Positions 39,907-49,717 of a DNA stretch of 64,000 nucleotides are shown piece after piece. Made by a program: the position numbers and the translations under genes. This DNA comes from Haladaptatus cibarius D43. GTDB lineage: Archaea; Halobacteriota; Halobacteria; Halobacteriales; Haladaptataceae. How positions within the stretch are numbered: position 1 is the stretch's first letter; each line of letters starts with the position of its first letter. The stretch lies in contig NZ_JDTH01000005.1 in assembly GCF_000710615.1 (NCBI RefSeq), positions 44,013 through 108,012 of the forward strand, read 5' to 3'. The notes beneath the pieces are model-generated. The model had not been told where the DNA came from. It saw only the letters and a program-made list of their open reading frames with translations, and ran no database searches.

Positions 39907-41643
39907 TCACTCGTGCAGTCCGCCGACCTCGGCGTAGAAAGAGGACTGCAACTGCTCGGCCATGTCCTCCTCGCGGTCGATTCGCGCGTCGATGACAAAG
40001 GGTAGGTCGCTTTCCTTTCCTTCCCGTAGCGCGTCGGCCAGTTCGTCCGGCGTCGTCGCGCGGGTTCCATCGGCACCGAAGCCCTCCGCCACTTTCACGA
40101 AGTCGGTGTCGTGGAACTCGACCCCCGCAATGTCGCCGTCTTCTTCTTGCATCTGGCGCACCATGCCGAGACTGGTGTCGTTCAGCACGACGAACGTCGG
40201 AGCAACGCCGTATTCGACGGCAACCTCAACGCTGGTCATCGTCATCGTGAACCCGCCGTCGCCAGCCACGCTGATAACGTCCTTGTCGGTCGAAATGGCG
40301 GCGCTCACCGCGGCGGGGGCAGACCAGCCCATTCCGCCCACGCCGCCACTGCCGAAGTAGGTGCGAATGCCGGGCGTCTGCAAGTAGTTCAACAGCCAGA
40401 ATCGGTTGTTGCCGGAGTCAGCCGTGACGATGGTGTCCTCGTCAACCAACGCCTCGATTTCCTTGACTGCGCGCTGTGGTTTGATGGGCGAGGCGTCGCT
40501 CTCGCATTTCTCGGTGAAAAAGGATTCGCGCGCCTTCTCGGCGCGCTTCTGTGCCCAGTCGTTGCTCGCGCTTCCGGCGTCAGAAAGGGCCTGAAGGCTC
40601 TCTTTTGCATCCCCAATCAGTCCTACGTCGGCGGGGTACACCCACCCCGCGTTTCGGGTGTCGATGTCGGCGTGAATGATGGTCTGCTCGTCCGGGCGGA
40701 TGAACGACGACGCCTGCCAGTTCGTGTCCATCGGGTTCATCCGACACCCGACGACGAGGAGGGTGTCGGCCTCGCTAACCACCTGATTCGCACCTTCGTG
40801 ACCGAACGACCCGATGACACCCGTCGCGAGGTCGTGGGTTTCCGGAATCGTGGACTTGCCCAGATAGGACGTTGCGACCACTGCATCGTAGTCCTCCGCG
40901 ACGGATTCGAGTTGGTCGTAGGCGTTCGCGGAGTGAACGCCGTTTCCGGCGACGATGACTGGACGTTCGGCGGATTCGAGCGCCTCCTTCGCTTTCGCTA
41001 CGTCGCCGTCGGTCGGTTTCGACTCCCAATTTTTGACTTGCTCTTTGCTGTCCCACACCGGCGGCACCGGGTCGCTCGGCACGTCGTCGGTAATCGCGTT
41101 CCCGTCCAAAATGACGGCCGTTGGTCCCGACCGACCCGCCGTCGCGTGTTTGAACGCCAACTGCACGCTCCGAAGGGTTTCGGTCGGCGTTCTTGGGAAC
41201 CAGTGTTCTTTCGTCACGCCGTCCAGAATTTTCGGCAGCGAGAGGCCGCCGTAGTCGCCGCGGGACTGCTGGTACGGTGCGAGTGTGGAGTAATCGCCGC
41301 GCTCGCTCGCCTCGGTCAGGACGACCATCGGCGAGGAGGCGAGTCGGGCCTCCATCTGTCCGATGACGCCGAGGCTTCCAATCCACGGCCCCTGTCCGGC
41401 GAGAACCGCAGGTTTCCCGTGCAGGCGACCGTACATCTCGGCCATAACGCTTCCCTCGCGTTCGTCGCGGGGTCGGACGACGTCCACGCTTGATTCTGGG
41501 AGGTCGTCTAGCAGTTCGATAACTCGTCCGCCGGGGTAGCCGAAAACGTACTCTACGCCCAGCGATTCGAGTACGGAAACCAGCGATTCGCTCGTCGTTT
41601 CCCCGTCGGTGTCGTCAACACCTGTCATGCTAGTCGAAGCCAT
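39907..41643 (-). CDS. thiamine pyrophosphate-dependent enzyme, acetolactate synthase-like
   Basis: This 578-residue enzyme has the three-domain plan of acetolactate synthase, benzoylformate decarboxylase and related TPP enzymes. The N-terminal domain opens V-L-E-S-L-G-V-E-Y-V-F-G-Y-P-G-G, with the cofactor-activating Glu in R-D-E-R-E-G-S-V-M-A-E. The C-terminal TPP motif is A-G-D-G-G-F-T-M-T ending V-V-L-N-D near 480-505. No regulatory subunit (ilvN-like) is adjacent, so a catabolic decarboxylase, carboligase or oxalyl-CoA-type role is as likely as valine synthesis. ATG 41628 is a possible alternative start. Confidence 0.8.
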   Translation of the reverse strand: MASTSMTGVDDTDGETTSESLVSVLESLGVEYVFGYPGGRVIELLDDLPESSVDVVRPRDEREGSVMAEMYGRLHGKPAVLAGQGPWIGSLGVIGQMEARLASSPMVVLTEASERGDYSTLAPYQQSRGDYGGLSLPKILDGVTKEHWFPRTPTETLRSVQLAFKHATAGRSGPTAVILDGNAITDDVPSDPVPPVWDSKEQVKNWESKPTDGDVAKAKEALESAERPVIVAGNGVHSANAYDQLESVAEDYDAVVATSYLGKSTIPETHDLATGVIGSFGHEGANQVVSEADTLLVVGCRMNPMDTNWQASSFIRPDEQTIIHADIDTRNAGWVYPADVGLIGDAKESLQALSDAGSASNDWAQKRAEKARESFFTEKCESDASPIKPQRAVKEIEALVDEDTIVTADSGNNRFWLLNYLQTPGIRTYFGSGGVGGMGWSAPAAVSAAISTDKDVISVAGDGGFTMTMTSVEVAVEYGVAPTFVVLNDTSLGMVRQMQEEDGDIAGVEFHDTDFVKVAEGFGADGTRATTPDELADALREGKESDLPFVIDARIDREEDMAEQLQSSFYAEVGGLHE

Positions 41644-41747
41644 CCACTCCCGTCTCTTTGTTCTGTCGGTTACGACGGTTGGATACTATTCTATCCTCAC
41701 GCCGCGCCGCGTTTCCGGTGTGGACTTCTGGCTACCGCGTTTCGTGA

Positions 41748-42404
41748 TTAGGACTGTTCGTTGTCGGAATACACCGTACACTCGATGAGCGTTTTCACTC
41801 CACGGCGGAACCGTTCCGACGCCGCCGTTTCGGAGATGTCGAACTCGTCGCTCAAATCCGCGAGCGAACTCTTTCGCGGAATTTCCAGATACCCGCATTC
41901 GACGGCCATAATCAGCGTCTCTCGTTGTACGCCAGTTAGTCCAAACCGGGGCGTGTCGGGATGTTCTCGCTCCTCGTAAAAGCGGTGGACGACCAATCCT
42001 ATTTCGTGCTCTCGGCAGAAATCACGAAACCGGCTAAATGCTTTCCTGTCGGGAAACGCCGCGCGGAACTCCCATCCGTCGTGCGTCGCGGTAACTCGTT
42101 GTAAAATACTCGCTTCGTTGACCAAGAGAGGATAGATACTCGTTCGTCGTGCTTCTTCTTTCAATTTGGTCTGGTACAACCGCTGTTCGCCAAGTTCGAT
42201 CGTTCGGGATGGAGTTGTGACGGTAGAGTCTTCTTCGAGCGCGTCCTCGAACGCCTTGAAATTGCCGCCTTCCGTCCAGAACAGAAGTTTGTGTCGGCCT
42301 TCATCGGTTCGATCCGATTGCTCCCACGTAAGCTTCATTTTGGGAGCACGGCTTAACGCATCCCGCAAAACCGGATAATCGAGCCGAAATTCGACGAGTA
42401 TCAT
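41748..42404 (-). CDS. bat-type HTH transcriptional regulator
   Basis: This 218-residue regulator of the haloarchaeal Bat/HTH_10 type has an N-terminal sensor-like domain (1-150). Its C-terminal helix-turn-helix is in L-T-G-V-Q-R-E-T-L-I-M-A-V-E-C-G-Y-L-E-I-P-R and L-S-D-E-F-D-I-S-E-T-A-A-S-E-R-F. It is divergent from the DUF7344 gene, with about 90 bases between them, and may control it or the MFS gene beyond. Confidence 0.85.
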   Translation of the reverse strand: MILVEFRLDYPVLRDALSRAPKMKLTWEQSDRTDEGRHKLLFWTEGGNFKAFEDALEEDSTVTTPSRTIELGEQRLYQTKLKEEARRTSIYPLLVNEASILQRVTATHDGWEFRAAFPDRKAFSRFRDFCREHEIGLVVHRFYEEREHPDTPRFGLTGVQRETLIMAVECGYLEIPRKSSLADLSDEFDISETAASERFRRGVKTLIECTVYSDNEQS

Positions 42405-42496
42405 TCTAATCTCCCCAGCTTTTATCTCCGGAGATTGCTATCCGGTGTCCTCTGTTAACAATTGACAGTGAAGGGTTAAAAAGACTACGAATATTG

Positions 42497-42895
42497 ATGC
42501 AGATTCGTTATTCCGCCTGCGAGAGTGATAGAGGATGGAGAGAGAACGTGAACATCGAGACGAAGACAATCAACAAGTTGTTTGAAATTCTCAGCAATGA
42601 ACGGCGGCGTCGCCTGTGTGTCTACATGGTCGAATCGGACGACGAGATATTTTCGTTCGAGGAACTCGTCGGTCAGTTCGTATCGGGAACGCCGAACGTT
42701 GACGTGACGGTAGACGAGACAGCGGCGACACGCCACGACCGTATCGCAATCGCGCTTCATCACACTCATCTGCCGAAACTGGCTGATTTCGGTATCATCG
42801 AATACGATATGGAAAGTAAGACGACGCGATACGGGGAGTTTCCCGTTGACAACCTCGCTGACTGGATGATGGAAAACCGCCGGATTTCAGGATAG
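42497..42895 (+). CDS. DUF7344 winged-helix-like protein
   Basis: This 132-residue protein carries a DUF7344-type domain, a small winged-helix-like haloarchaeal module: I-N-K-L-F-E-I-L-S-N-E-R-R-R-R-L-C-V-Y near residue 25, R-I-A-I-A-L-H-H-T-H-L-P-K-L near 85 and G-I-I-E-Y-D near 100. It probably acts in transcription control. The start could also be GTG 42548, which has GGAGAG just upstream and lies right before the domain. Confidence 0.75.
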   Translation: MQIRYSACESDRGWRENVNIETKTINKLFEILSNERRRRLCVYMVESDDEIFSFEELVGQFVSGTPNVDVTVDETAATRHDRIAIALHHTHLPKLADFGIIEYDMESKTTRYGEFPVDNLADWMMENRRISG

Positions 42896-42968
42896 AACCG
42901 GTAATTTGGGCGTGCCCCCGATTCGATTCGGGCGACCTTTTATAACCGATACCGAACCAACACCCACT

Positions 42969-44192
42969 GTGAACAGTAACGACCGAACCATCGTCGGACT
43001 CGCAATGCTCGCACATGCGATGGTTCACACCTACGAACTCTCCTTTCCCATCTTCCTCACCGTCTGGCTGTCGGAGTTCGGCACCACGACGGGAACGCTG
43101 GGTATCGTCGTGGGCGTCGGCTACGCACTGTTCGGACTCGGGGCACTCCCGGGGGGTGTCCTCTCCGATTCCTACGGCTCGCGTAGCCTCATCGTCCTCT
43201 GTCTGTTCGGGATGGCCGGGTCGTTCCTCCTGCTCTCGGTGTCGCCAACGCTCCCAGTGGTCGCGTTGGCGCTCGTGTTGTGGGGGCTTTCGGCCAGCGT
43301 CTACCATCCCGCCGGACTCGCATTGTTGAGCAAAGGCGTCAGCGAACGCGGAAGCGCGTTCGCCTATCACGGCATGGCCGGAAACTTCGGCATCGCCTTC
43401 GGCCCCTTGGCGACGACGCTCCTCTTGCTCGCGTTCGACTGGCGAACCGTCGTCGGAATCCTTGCGGTTCCAGCCCTCATCGCGGCGTTTCTCGCGTTTC
43501 GAACCGACATCGACGAATCCGCGGCGGTCGAGGGACAGGAAACCCGCGCCGACGGCGGGGTTTCCTCCCTTTCCGACTTCCTCGGCACGTCCCGAACCCT
43601 GTTCGCCGGATGGTTCATCGCCGTTTTCGGCGTCGTCATGATGTCCGGACTGTACTACCGCGGCGTACTGACGTTCCTCCCCGACCTGCTCGGTGACCTG
43701 CCGATGTTCGCTCCTGTCGATTTCGCCGGGGAATCGCTGGAACCGGCACGATACCTCTACGCCGGTCTGCTGACTGTCGGAATGGCTGGACAGTACGTCG
43801 GCGGCAAACTGACCGACAGGGTCGAGAACGCCCGCGCAATCGCGGTGGCGTTCGGACTGCTGGCGGTCATCGCACTCGTGTTCGTGCCCGCCTCGAACGC
43901 CGGACTCGCGCCACTGCTCGCGGTCAGTTTCGTCCTCGGATTTTGTCTGTTCGTCGTGCAACCGCTCTATCAGGCGACCGTTGCAGAGTACACGCCACCC
44001 GAAGCACGCGGGATTTCCTACGGCTACACCTATCTCGGTGTCTTCGGTGTCGGCGCGCTCGGCGCGACAATCGCTGGCGTCGTTCTCCAGTACTTCTCCT
44101 CGACCGTGCTCTTCGCCGTCCTTGCTGGATTCGCAGTCGTGGCGTCCCTACTCGGAACTCTGCTGGCGTTCAGAGGCCCGAGCGCCAGTTGA
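42969..44192 (+). CDS. MFS transporter flanked by HTH regulators
   Basis: This 407-residue major facilitator has about twelve membrane helices. Family loop motifs are seen as G-V-L-S-D-S-Y-G-S-R near residue 60 and G-K-L-T-D-R-V near 280. GTG 42969 is chosen because TATA-like TTTTATAAC (about 42938-42946) lies about 25 bases upstream and the first helix begins directly after it. The 3' end overlaps the convergent regulator gene by 45 bases. The neighbouring regulators suggest controlled efflux or uptake of an unknown compound. Confidence 0.85.
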   Translation: MNSNDRTIVGLAMLAHAMVHTYELSFPIFLTVWLSEFGTTTGTLGIVVGVGYALFGLGALPGGVLSDSYGSRSLIVLCLFGMAGSFLLLSVSPTLPVVALALVLWGLSASVYHPAGLALLSKGVSERGSAFAYHGMAGNFGIAFGPLATTLLLLAFDWRTVVGILAVPALIAAFLAFRTDIDESAAVEGQETRADGGVSSLSDFLGTSRTLFAGWFIAVFGVVMMSGLYYRGVLTFLPDLLGDLPMFAPVDFAGESLEPARYLYAGLLTVGMAGQYVGGKLTDRVENARAIAVAFGLLAVIALVFVPASNAGLAPLLAVSFVLGFCLFVVQPLYQATVAEYTPPEARGISYGYTYLGVFGVGALGATIAGVVLQYFSSTVLFAVLAGFAVVASLLGTLLAFRGPSAS

Positions 44193-44873
44193 GGCGAGAT
44201 GCTTTCCAACTTCGTCCATCACTTTCCCCTCCGCACGGGCGAGATGCTCCCACGCCGTCGTCGATGCTATCCCGACTGTGTCGGCGATGTCCTCGATACT
44301 CGTCTCCTTTTTCGGGCGATAGTAGCCGAGTCCGATGGCCGTTCCGAGCACCTCGCGCTGTCTTTGGGTTAGTTCGGACAGCACGCGGGAGAACTCCAAC
44401 TGTTCTTGTTCTCCTACTTGGTCAACTTCGACATTCCTGACGAGGTCGGTGTCGTTGCCTGCTCGTTCGAGCGAGACGACGATTTCGTTCAAATCATCGG
44501 ATTCATCCAAAAATAGCGTCCACTGCTCCCACCCCGCCGTGATGGTTGCCCCAGTTCGGTAGTGGACGCCCAAATCGGTCAACCGCTGTGAAATGCTGTC
44601 CCACTGATAGCTGTCGATGGTGACGGCCACGAGGACGCGGGGAACGTCGAGTGGCGTCAACGGATCCACTTTCAACACTGCCGGTGCGGCGGCGAACTCA
44701 TCGAGGAATCCAGCGATGGCGGATTCCGGGCCGGTTAGCTCGATGATGCGTTTTCGCTCGGCAGCACTTCCAGTCATCGAGGAGACGGAGCGAATCGTAA
44801 TTGTTGGATAGTCGGCGCTGATGTCGCTCTCGGGTTCGCCGTGGTGGCGAATCCGGAGCGTCACTTCTCGCAT
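44148..44873 (-). CDS. bat-type HTH transcriptional regulator
   Basis: This 241-residue regulator has an N-terminal haloarchaeal sensor-like region and the HTH_10 end: L-T-Q-R-Q-R-E-V-L-G-T-A-I-G-L-G-Y-Y and D-I-A-D-T-V-G-I-A-S-T-T-A-W-E-H-L. It is only distantly similar to the Bat-type regulator at 41748-42404. It is convergent with and overlaps the MFS gene, so the two transcripts are antisense at their ends. Confidence 0.85.
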   Translation of the reverse strand: MREVTLRIRHHGEPESDISADYPTITIRSVSSMTGSAAERKRIIELTGPESAIAGFLDEFAAAPAVLKVDPLTPLDVPRVLVAVTIDSYQWDSISQRLTDLGVHYRTGATITAGWEQWTLFLDESDDLNEIVVSLERAGNDTDLVRNVEVDQVGEQEQLEFSRVLSELTQRQREVLGTAIGLGYYRPKKETSIEDIADTVGIASTTAWEHLARAEGKVMDEVGKHLASTGARASERQQSSE

Positions 44874-45036
44874 GCGCGTAGTTTACGAAACCGAACGAAG
44901 TGAAGCTTCGCATTGAGATAGTTAAAATAGTAACTGATTATACTATTGTTGTATCGCAAATTCATCCGACAATTTTGGAATGCGGATATATTCGGGTGTA
45001 TAACGAAGTGGGTTTGCTTGTGTGTACCAATGTACT

Positions 45037-46713
45037 ATGGGAACTAGTGGCAAAATCTCGGACGAAGACGTGAGCGGGCCGGTGGTCGACCGCCGGACGA
45101 CGATGAAACTCCTCGGCGCGGCAGGTATCACCAGTTTGGCCGGTTGTACCGGTGACGGTGGCGATGGCGGTGGCGGCAGTGGTGACGGGAGCGGAAACGG
45201 CGACGGAACGACCGGCGTCCCCTCGGAGGGTCAGCGCGGTGGCCGACTCAGCGCCGGTTGGTTCACCGGCAGTATCGACGTGTTAGATCCGCCGTTCATC
45301 AGCGTCGGACAGTATTTTCAAGTGGCCGCAAACGTGTTTAACGGCCTCGTCACGCTGAAACAAGACCTCACGATTCGCGGCGACCTCGCAAAGGACTGGA
45401 CGGTCAGCGACGACGGAACGAAGTTCACGTTCAACCTCCGCGAGGGCGTGAAATTCCACGACGGGTCGGATTTCACCGCCGAGGACGTGGAGTACACCAT
45501 CAACCGAACGATTTCCGAGGAAGCACCCGCGGCCTCGAAGTTGGAATCGCTCAAACCGCTGGACGACGACGGCGTCGTCGTCCAAGACGACTACACGGTC
45601 GAACTCAACTTTGCGGAACCGATGGCTCCCGCCCTCATCTACCTCACGCGAGGCCCCGGTCGCGCGGCGACAATCGTCTGCAAGGATGCAATCGAGGAGA
45701 TGGGCGCGGAAGCGTACAAAACGAAACCGGTCGGTACCGGCCCGTTCAAAGTGACGGAACACGAAATCGGTTCCGGCGTCACTCTCGATGCCTTCGAAGA
45801 GTACTTCGAAACGGACAGCGAAGGCAACGCGCTTCCCTACTTGGACGGCATCGACATCAGGCCGATTCCGGAACCCGCGACCCTCGTGAACGCGCTCCGG
45901 AGCGGCGACATCGACTTTGCGAACCTCATTCCGCTCCAGAACGTCTCGAAGGTGGAGCAAGCGAACGGCGTCGAAAAACTCGACGCGCCGGGTATCAACT
46001 GGTATGGCTTCGCCATGAACCAGCGCAGAGAGCCGTTCAGTTCGCAGAAAGCCCGCATGGGTATCGCCAAATCCATCGACAACGAGGCCTTTGTGAACGC
46101 GGCCTACTTCGGCAACGCGCTCCCCGACACCGGGCCTATCAACAAGGCGACCAACTGGGTCTGGCGCGACGACAAACCGACCGACCAGCAGTACGACCCC
46201 GAGGCCGGGAAACAACTCCTCCGAGAGGCCGGTGCGGAAGGGGCGTCGTTCCACATCCTCACTGACCAAAGTAGCCTTCGCGCCGCGAAGGCGATGCGCC
46301 AGCAGTTGAACAAAGCCGGGTTCGACGTCAGCATCGAACAGGTGACCAGTTCGACCTACTGGGAGCGCTATGAAACCGGCGATTACGACACGACCATCAG
46401 CGGCAGTGTCGGCGACCCAGACCCCGACCAGTCGCTCTGGAACTTCTACCGCAAACCGGACGACGGCGGCGTCTGGAACTGGGTGAACTTCGAGAATCAA
46501 AAAGCCCACGACCTGCTTTCGAAACAGCGCACGGCGTTAGATCGCGAGAAACGTAAACAGGCGCTTCACGAGTTAGAAGACCACCTCATCAAGCAGGTTC
46601 CACACGCCTACCTGATGCACCAGAACGACATCGCCGCGAAACGCTCCACCATGAAGGGTTTCACCCACATCCCCTTCTTGCGTAACTTCCACACAACGTG
46701 GGTCGAGGAGTAG
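45037..46713 (+). CDS. dppA: peptide ABC transporter substrate-binding lipoprotein
   Basis: This 558-residue binding protein is of the SBP_bac_5 (DppA/OppA) family. The Tat lipoprotein signal is D-R-R-T-T-M-K-L-L-G and lipobox S-L-A-G-C (near 36), followed by a Gly/Asp/Ser linker. Family segments include F-N-L-R-E-G-V-K-F-H-D-G and A-E-D-V-E-Y-T-I. It captures oligopeptides or similar solutes at the cell surface. It is first in the operon dppA-B-C-D-F. ATG 45037 is used; the frame five codons upstream at 45022 is possible. Confidence 0.9.
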   Translation: MGTSGKISDEDVSGPVVDRRTTMKLLGAAGITSLAGCTGDGGDGGGGSGDGSGNGDGTTGVPSEGQRGGRLSAGWFTGSIDVLDPPFISVGQYFQVAANVFNGLVTLKQDLTIRGDLAKDWTVSDDGTKFTFNLREGVKFHDGSDFTAEDVEYTINRTISEEAPAASKLESLKPLDDDGVVVQDDYTVELNFAEPMAPALIYLTRGPGRAATIVCKDAIEEMGAEAYKTKPVGTGPFKVTEHEIGSGVTLDAFEEYFETDSEGNALPYLDGIDIRPIPEPATLVNALRSGDIDFANLIPLQNVSKVEQANGVEKLDAPGINWYGFAMNQRREPFSSQKARMGIAKSIDNEAFVNAAYFGNALPDTGPINKATNWVWRDDKPTDQQYDPEAGKQLLREAGAEGASFHILTDQSSLRAAKAMRQQLNKAGFDVSIEQVTSSTYWERYETGDYDTTISGSVGDPDPDQSLWNFYRKPDDGGVWNWVNFENQKAHDLLSKQRTALDREKRKQALHELEDHLIKQVPHAYLMHQNDIAAKRSTMKGFTHIPFLRNFHTTWVEE

Positions 46714-47667
46714 ATGCGCCAGTACGTCGCAAAACGGGTAGTTCACGCTGGCTTCATCATGTGGCTCGTTGCAACCACGGTGTTTTTCGGCCTCCGCATG
46801 ATTCCGGGCGGCCCGGTTCGAACCATGCTCGGACAGGAGGCCACGCCGCAGGCCGTGGCCGCCCTCCGCGCCGAACTCGGCCTCGATAGGCCGCTTTACG
46901 TGCAGTATTTCGACTGGCTGTTGGACATGGCCACACTGAACTTCGGCCAAAGCCTCAGCACCGGTCAATCCGTTACAACCTTGATGGGACAAGCCGCGCC
47001 GAGAACACTTTCGATAGGTATCCTCGCCATCATCGTCGGCCTCGGCATTGCGGTCCCGACCGGTATCATCAGCGCGACTCGCAAGGGCGAAGGTGTCGAT
47101 TACGTCGCCACGGTGGCGGCGTTCCTTGGCGTCTCCATGCCAGCCTTCTTCGTCGGCATCCTGCTGGCGTTGGTGTTTGGCGTCTGGTTCAGCGTGCTTC
47201 CGGTGTACGGCTATACCCCACTGAGCGAGGGCTTCGTGCCGTGGTTCGAGCGCATCCTGCTCCCCGGAATCGCGGTCGGATTGCCATACGCCGCGGTCGT
47301 GATGCGGATGATGCGCTCGTCGCTACTGGAAGTGCTGACCAAGCCGTACATTCGAACTGCCCGCGCGAAAGGCGTCAGTAACCGCGTGCTGCTGTACAAA
47401 CACGCGCTCCAGAACGCGATGATTCCCGTGATTACCGTCGCAGGTATCCAACTCGCACTGGTTTTGGTCGGCAGTGTCACGGTCGAACTGGTCTTCGGCA
47501 TCCAAGGTCTCGGGCGACTGCTCGTCGATTCGATGCTCGACAGAAACTACCCGGTGACGCAAGCGGTCATCCTCATCGTCGCCGCCGTGATGGTGTTCAC
47601 GAACCTCGCGGTTGACCTTATCTACACGGTTATCGACCCGCGCATCGGCTACGGAGGCTCACAATGA
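46714..47667 (+). CDS. dppB: peptide ABC transporter permease DppB
   Basis: This 317-residue permease has six membrane segments and the EAA-like loop (R-T-A-R-A-K-G-V-S-N-R-V-L-L-Y-K-H-A-L) near residue 215. It starts directly after the dppA stop codon and overlaps dppC by four bases. It forms half of the translocation pore. Confidence 0.95.
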   Translation: MRQYVAKRVVHAGFIMWLVATTVFFGLRMIPGGPVRTMLGQEATPQAVAALRAELGLDRPLYVQYFDWLLDMATLNFGQSLSTGQSVTTLMGQAAPRTLSIGILAIIVGLGIAVPTGIISATRKGEGVDYVATVAAFLGVSMPAFFVGILLALVFGVWFSVLPVYGYTPLSEGFVPWFERILLPGIAVGLPYAAVVMRMMRSSLLEVLTKPYIRTARAKGVSNRVLLYKHALQNAMIPVITVAGIQLALVLVGSVTVELVFGIQGLGRLLVDSMLDRNYPVTQAVILIVAAVMVFTNLAVDLIYTVIDPRIGYGGSQ

Positions 47668-48662
47668 CGGAACACACTGAACCAGGCGTCGGCCCGAACA
47701 CGCCCGCCGAACCCGGGCCGTCCGACGTTCCACCCGAATATCAGGAGGAAGAACAGTACGAAGAACACAAAACCACCCGACAGCGAGTCGTCGAGGGCAT
47801 ACTGGAAGACAAGATGGCCCTGTTCGGGGCCATCGTCGTCGTCCTGTTCATCTTTACGGCGGTGTTCGCACCCTACGTCGCACCCCACGACCCGGAAGCC
47901 ACGTTCGGCTTCATGCAGGAGCCAAACAGCTATTCGGAAGGAAACTATGATGACGACCCCGGAACTGAACGCGTCTGGCATGCACTCGGAACCGATTCGT
48001 TCGGCCACGACGTCCTCTCGCGGATGATTTACGGCGCGCGCGTTTCCCTTCTCGTTGCGCTTGCGACGGTGGCAGTCGCGTTCACGCTCGGCACGGCGAT
48101 TGGCCTCCTCGCCGGATTCTACGGCGGATGGGTCGATAGCGTGCTGATGCGCTACGTGGACTTCCAGTGGGCGTTTCCCGAACTTATCTTAGGTGTCGGT
48201 ATCATCGCCCTCTCCGGCGGGTTGGGCGTCACGAACGTCGTCATCGCAATCGGTATCGCGTACATCGACGATTTCGCCCGCCTCGTCAGGGGTGAGGTGC
48301 TGTCGCTCCGCGAGGAGGAGTACGTCATGGCGGCCCGCGCAATCGGCATGAGCAACCGCAGAATCATGACCCGCGAAATCCTGCCGAACGCGGTCGCGCC
48401 GCTCATCGTGCAGGCGACGCTGATGATTCCGCTTGCAATCCTCGCGGAGGCTGGCCTGTCCTTCCTCGGACTCGGCGTCAAGCCGACGACCCCGACGTGG
48501 GGCCTGCTCCTCTCGGACGGACGGCAGTTCATCGGCGATGCGTGGTGGATTAGCGTCATGCCCGGCCTCGCAATCATGCTGACGGTACTCGCGTTCAACA
48601 TGCTCGGCGACGGCCTGCGCGACGTGTTTGACGTGAGCGAAGGGGAGGTAGAGAGCAGATGA
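47664..48662 (+). CDS. dppC: peptide ABC transporter permease DppC
   Basis: This 332-residue permease has an acidic cytoplasmic N-terminal extension of about 40 residues, then six membrane segments and the EAA-like loop (V-M-A-A-R-A-I-G-M-S-N-R-R-I-M) near 222. It overlaps both neighbours by four bases, which indicates coupled translation within the operon. Confidence 0.95.
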   Translation: MTEHTEPGVGPNTPAEPGPSDVPPEYQEEEQYEEHKTTRQRVVEGILEDKMALFGAIVVVLFIFTAVFAPYVAPHDPEATFGFMQEPNSYSEGNYDDDPGTERVWHALGTDSFGHDVLSRMIYGARVSLLVALATVAVAFTLGTAIGLLAGFYGGWVDSVLMRYVDFQWAFPELILGVGIIALSGGLGVTNVVIAIGIAYIDDFARLVRGEVLSLREEEYVMAARAIGMSNRRIMTREILPNAVAPLIVQATLMIPLAILAEAGLSFLGLGVKPTTPTWGLLLSDGRQFIGDAWWISVMPGLAIMLTVLAFNMLGDGLRDVFDVSEGEVESR

Positions 48663-49717
48663 GCCTCCTCGAAGTCGAAAATCTGCACACTCGATTCCCG
48701 ACGCCGAGAGGAACGGTTGACGCCGTGAACGAGGTTGACCTGCGAATCGAACCCGGCGAAATCGTCGGTCTCGTCGGCGAGTCTGGCTCTGGAAAGAGCG
48801 TCCTCGCTGACACAATCATGGGCATCGTGGAAGAGCCGGGCGAAATCGCGGGTGGTGACATCCGACTACACGGGGATTCACTGCTCGAACTGCCCGAATC
48901 GGAGCGCAGGGAAATCCGCGGCGGGACGATTTCCATGGTGTTCCAAGACCCGATGAATAGCCTCAACCCGACGCTGACCGTCGGCGAGCAGATTGCGGAA
49001 ATGGTTCGCCTCCACCAACCAGTCGGCGAGTCGATTAGCCTCCCCGCCGAACTCAAACGCAAACTCATCGGCTCCTCGAAAAACGGCGAGGCGTGGCGGA
49101 AGGCCATCGAGATGTTAGAAAGCGTCGAGATTCCGGAACCGGAAAGTCGGGCGACCGACTTTCCGCACGAATTTTCGGGCGGCATGCGCCAGCGGGCGAT
49201 GATTGCCATGGCGCTCGCCGCCGAACCGGATTTGCTCATTGCGGACGAACCGACGACGGCGCTCGACGTAACGATTCAGGCCCAGATTCTGGACGAACTC
49301 CGGGATTTGAAAGACGCATTCGACACGGCAATTTTGCTCATCACGCACGACCTCGCGGTCGTCGCGGAGGTCTGTGACCGCGTGAACGTGATGTACGCCG
49401 GAAAAATCGTGGAGCGTGCGGAGACGGGAGAACTGTTCCGCAATCCACAGCATCCCTACACGCAGGGACTCATTGCCAGCACGCCTCGACTCGATGCACC
49501 GACCGAGGCACTGCAACCAATCGAGGGGAACGTCCCCGACCTCATCGATATTCCCTTCGCGTGCCACTTTGCACCGCGCTGTCCGGAGGCGACGCGGGAG
49601 TGTTACGAAATCGACCCTGATTTCAGACCGGTCGGAAGTTCGGCGGAGTACGGAACGAAAGACGACGGCCACGTCGCGGCCTGCCTCCGCCGCGGGCCAC
49701 AGGAGGAACGATTATGA
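48659..49717 (+). CDS. dppD: peptide ABC transporter ATPase DppD
   Basis: This 352-residue ATPase has Walker A G-E-S-G-S-G-K-S near 40, signature F-S-G-G-M-R-Q-R and Walker B L-L-I-A-D-E-P. The C-terminal oligopeptide-type extension has cysteines in A-C-H-F-A-P-R-C-P and E-C-Y plus a final A-A-C-L, the pattern that can bind an iron-sulfur cluster in DppD. It overlaps dppC and dppF by four bases. Confidence 0.95.
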   Translation: MSLLEVENLHTRFPTPRGTVDAVNEVDLRIEPGEIVGLVGESGSGKSVLADTIMGIVEEPGEIAGGDIRLHGDSLLELPESERREIRGGTISMVFQDPMNSLNPTLTVGEQIAEMVRLHQPVGESISLPAELKRKLIGSSKNGEAWRKAIEMLESVEIPEPESRATDFPHEFSGGMRQRAMIAMALAAEPDLLIADEPTTALDVTIQAQILDELRDLKDAFDTAILLITHDLAVVAEVCDRVNVMYAGKIVERAETGELFRNPQHPYTQGLIASTPRLDAPTEALQPIEGNVPDLIDIPFACHFAPRCPEATRECYEIDPDFRPVGSSAEYGTKDDGHVAACLRRGPQEERL

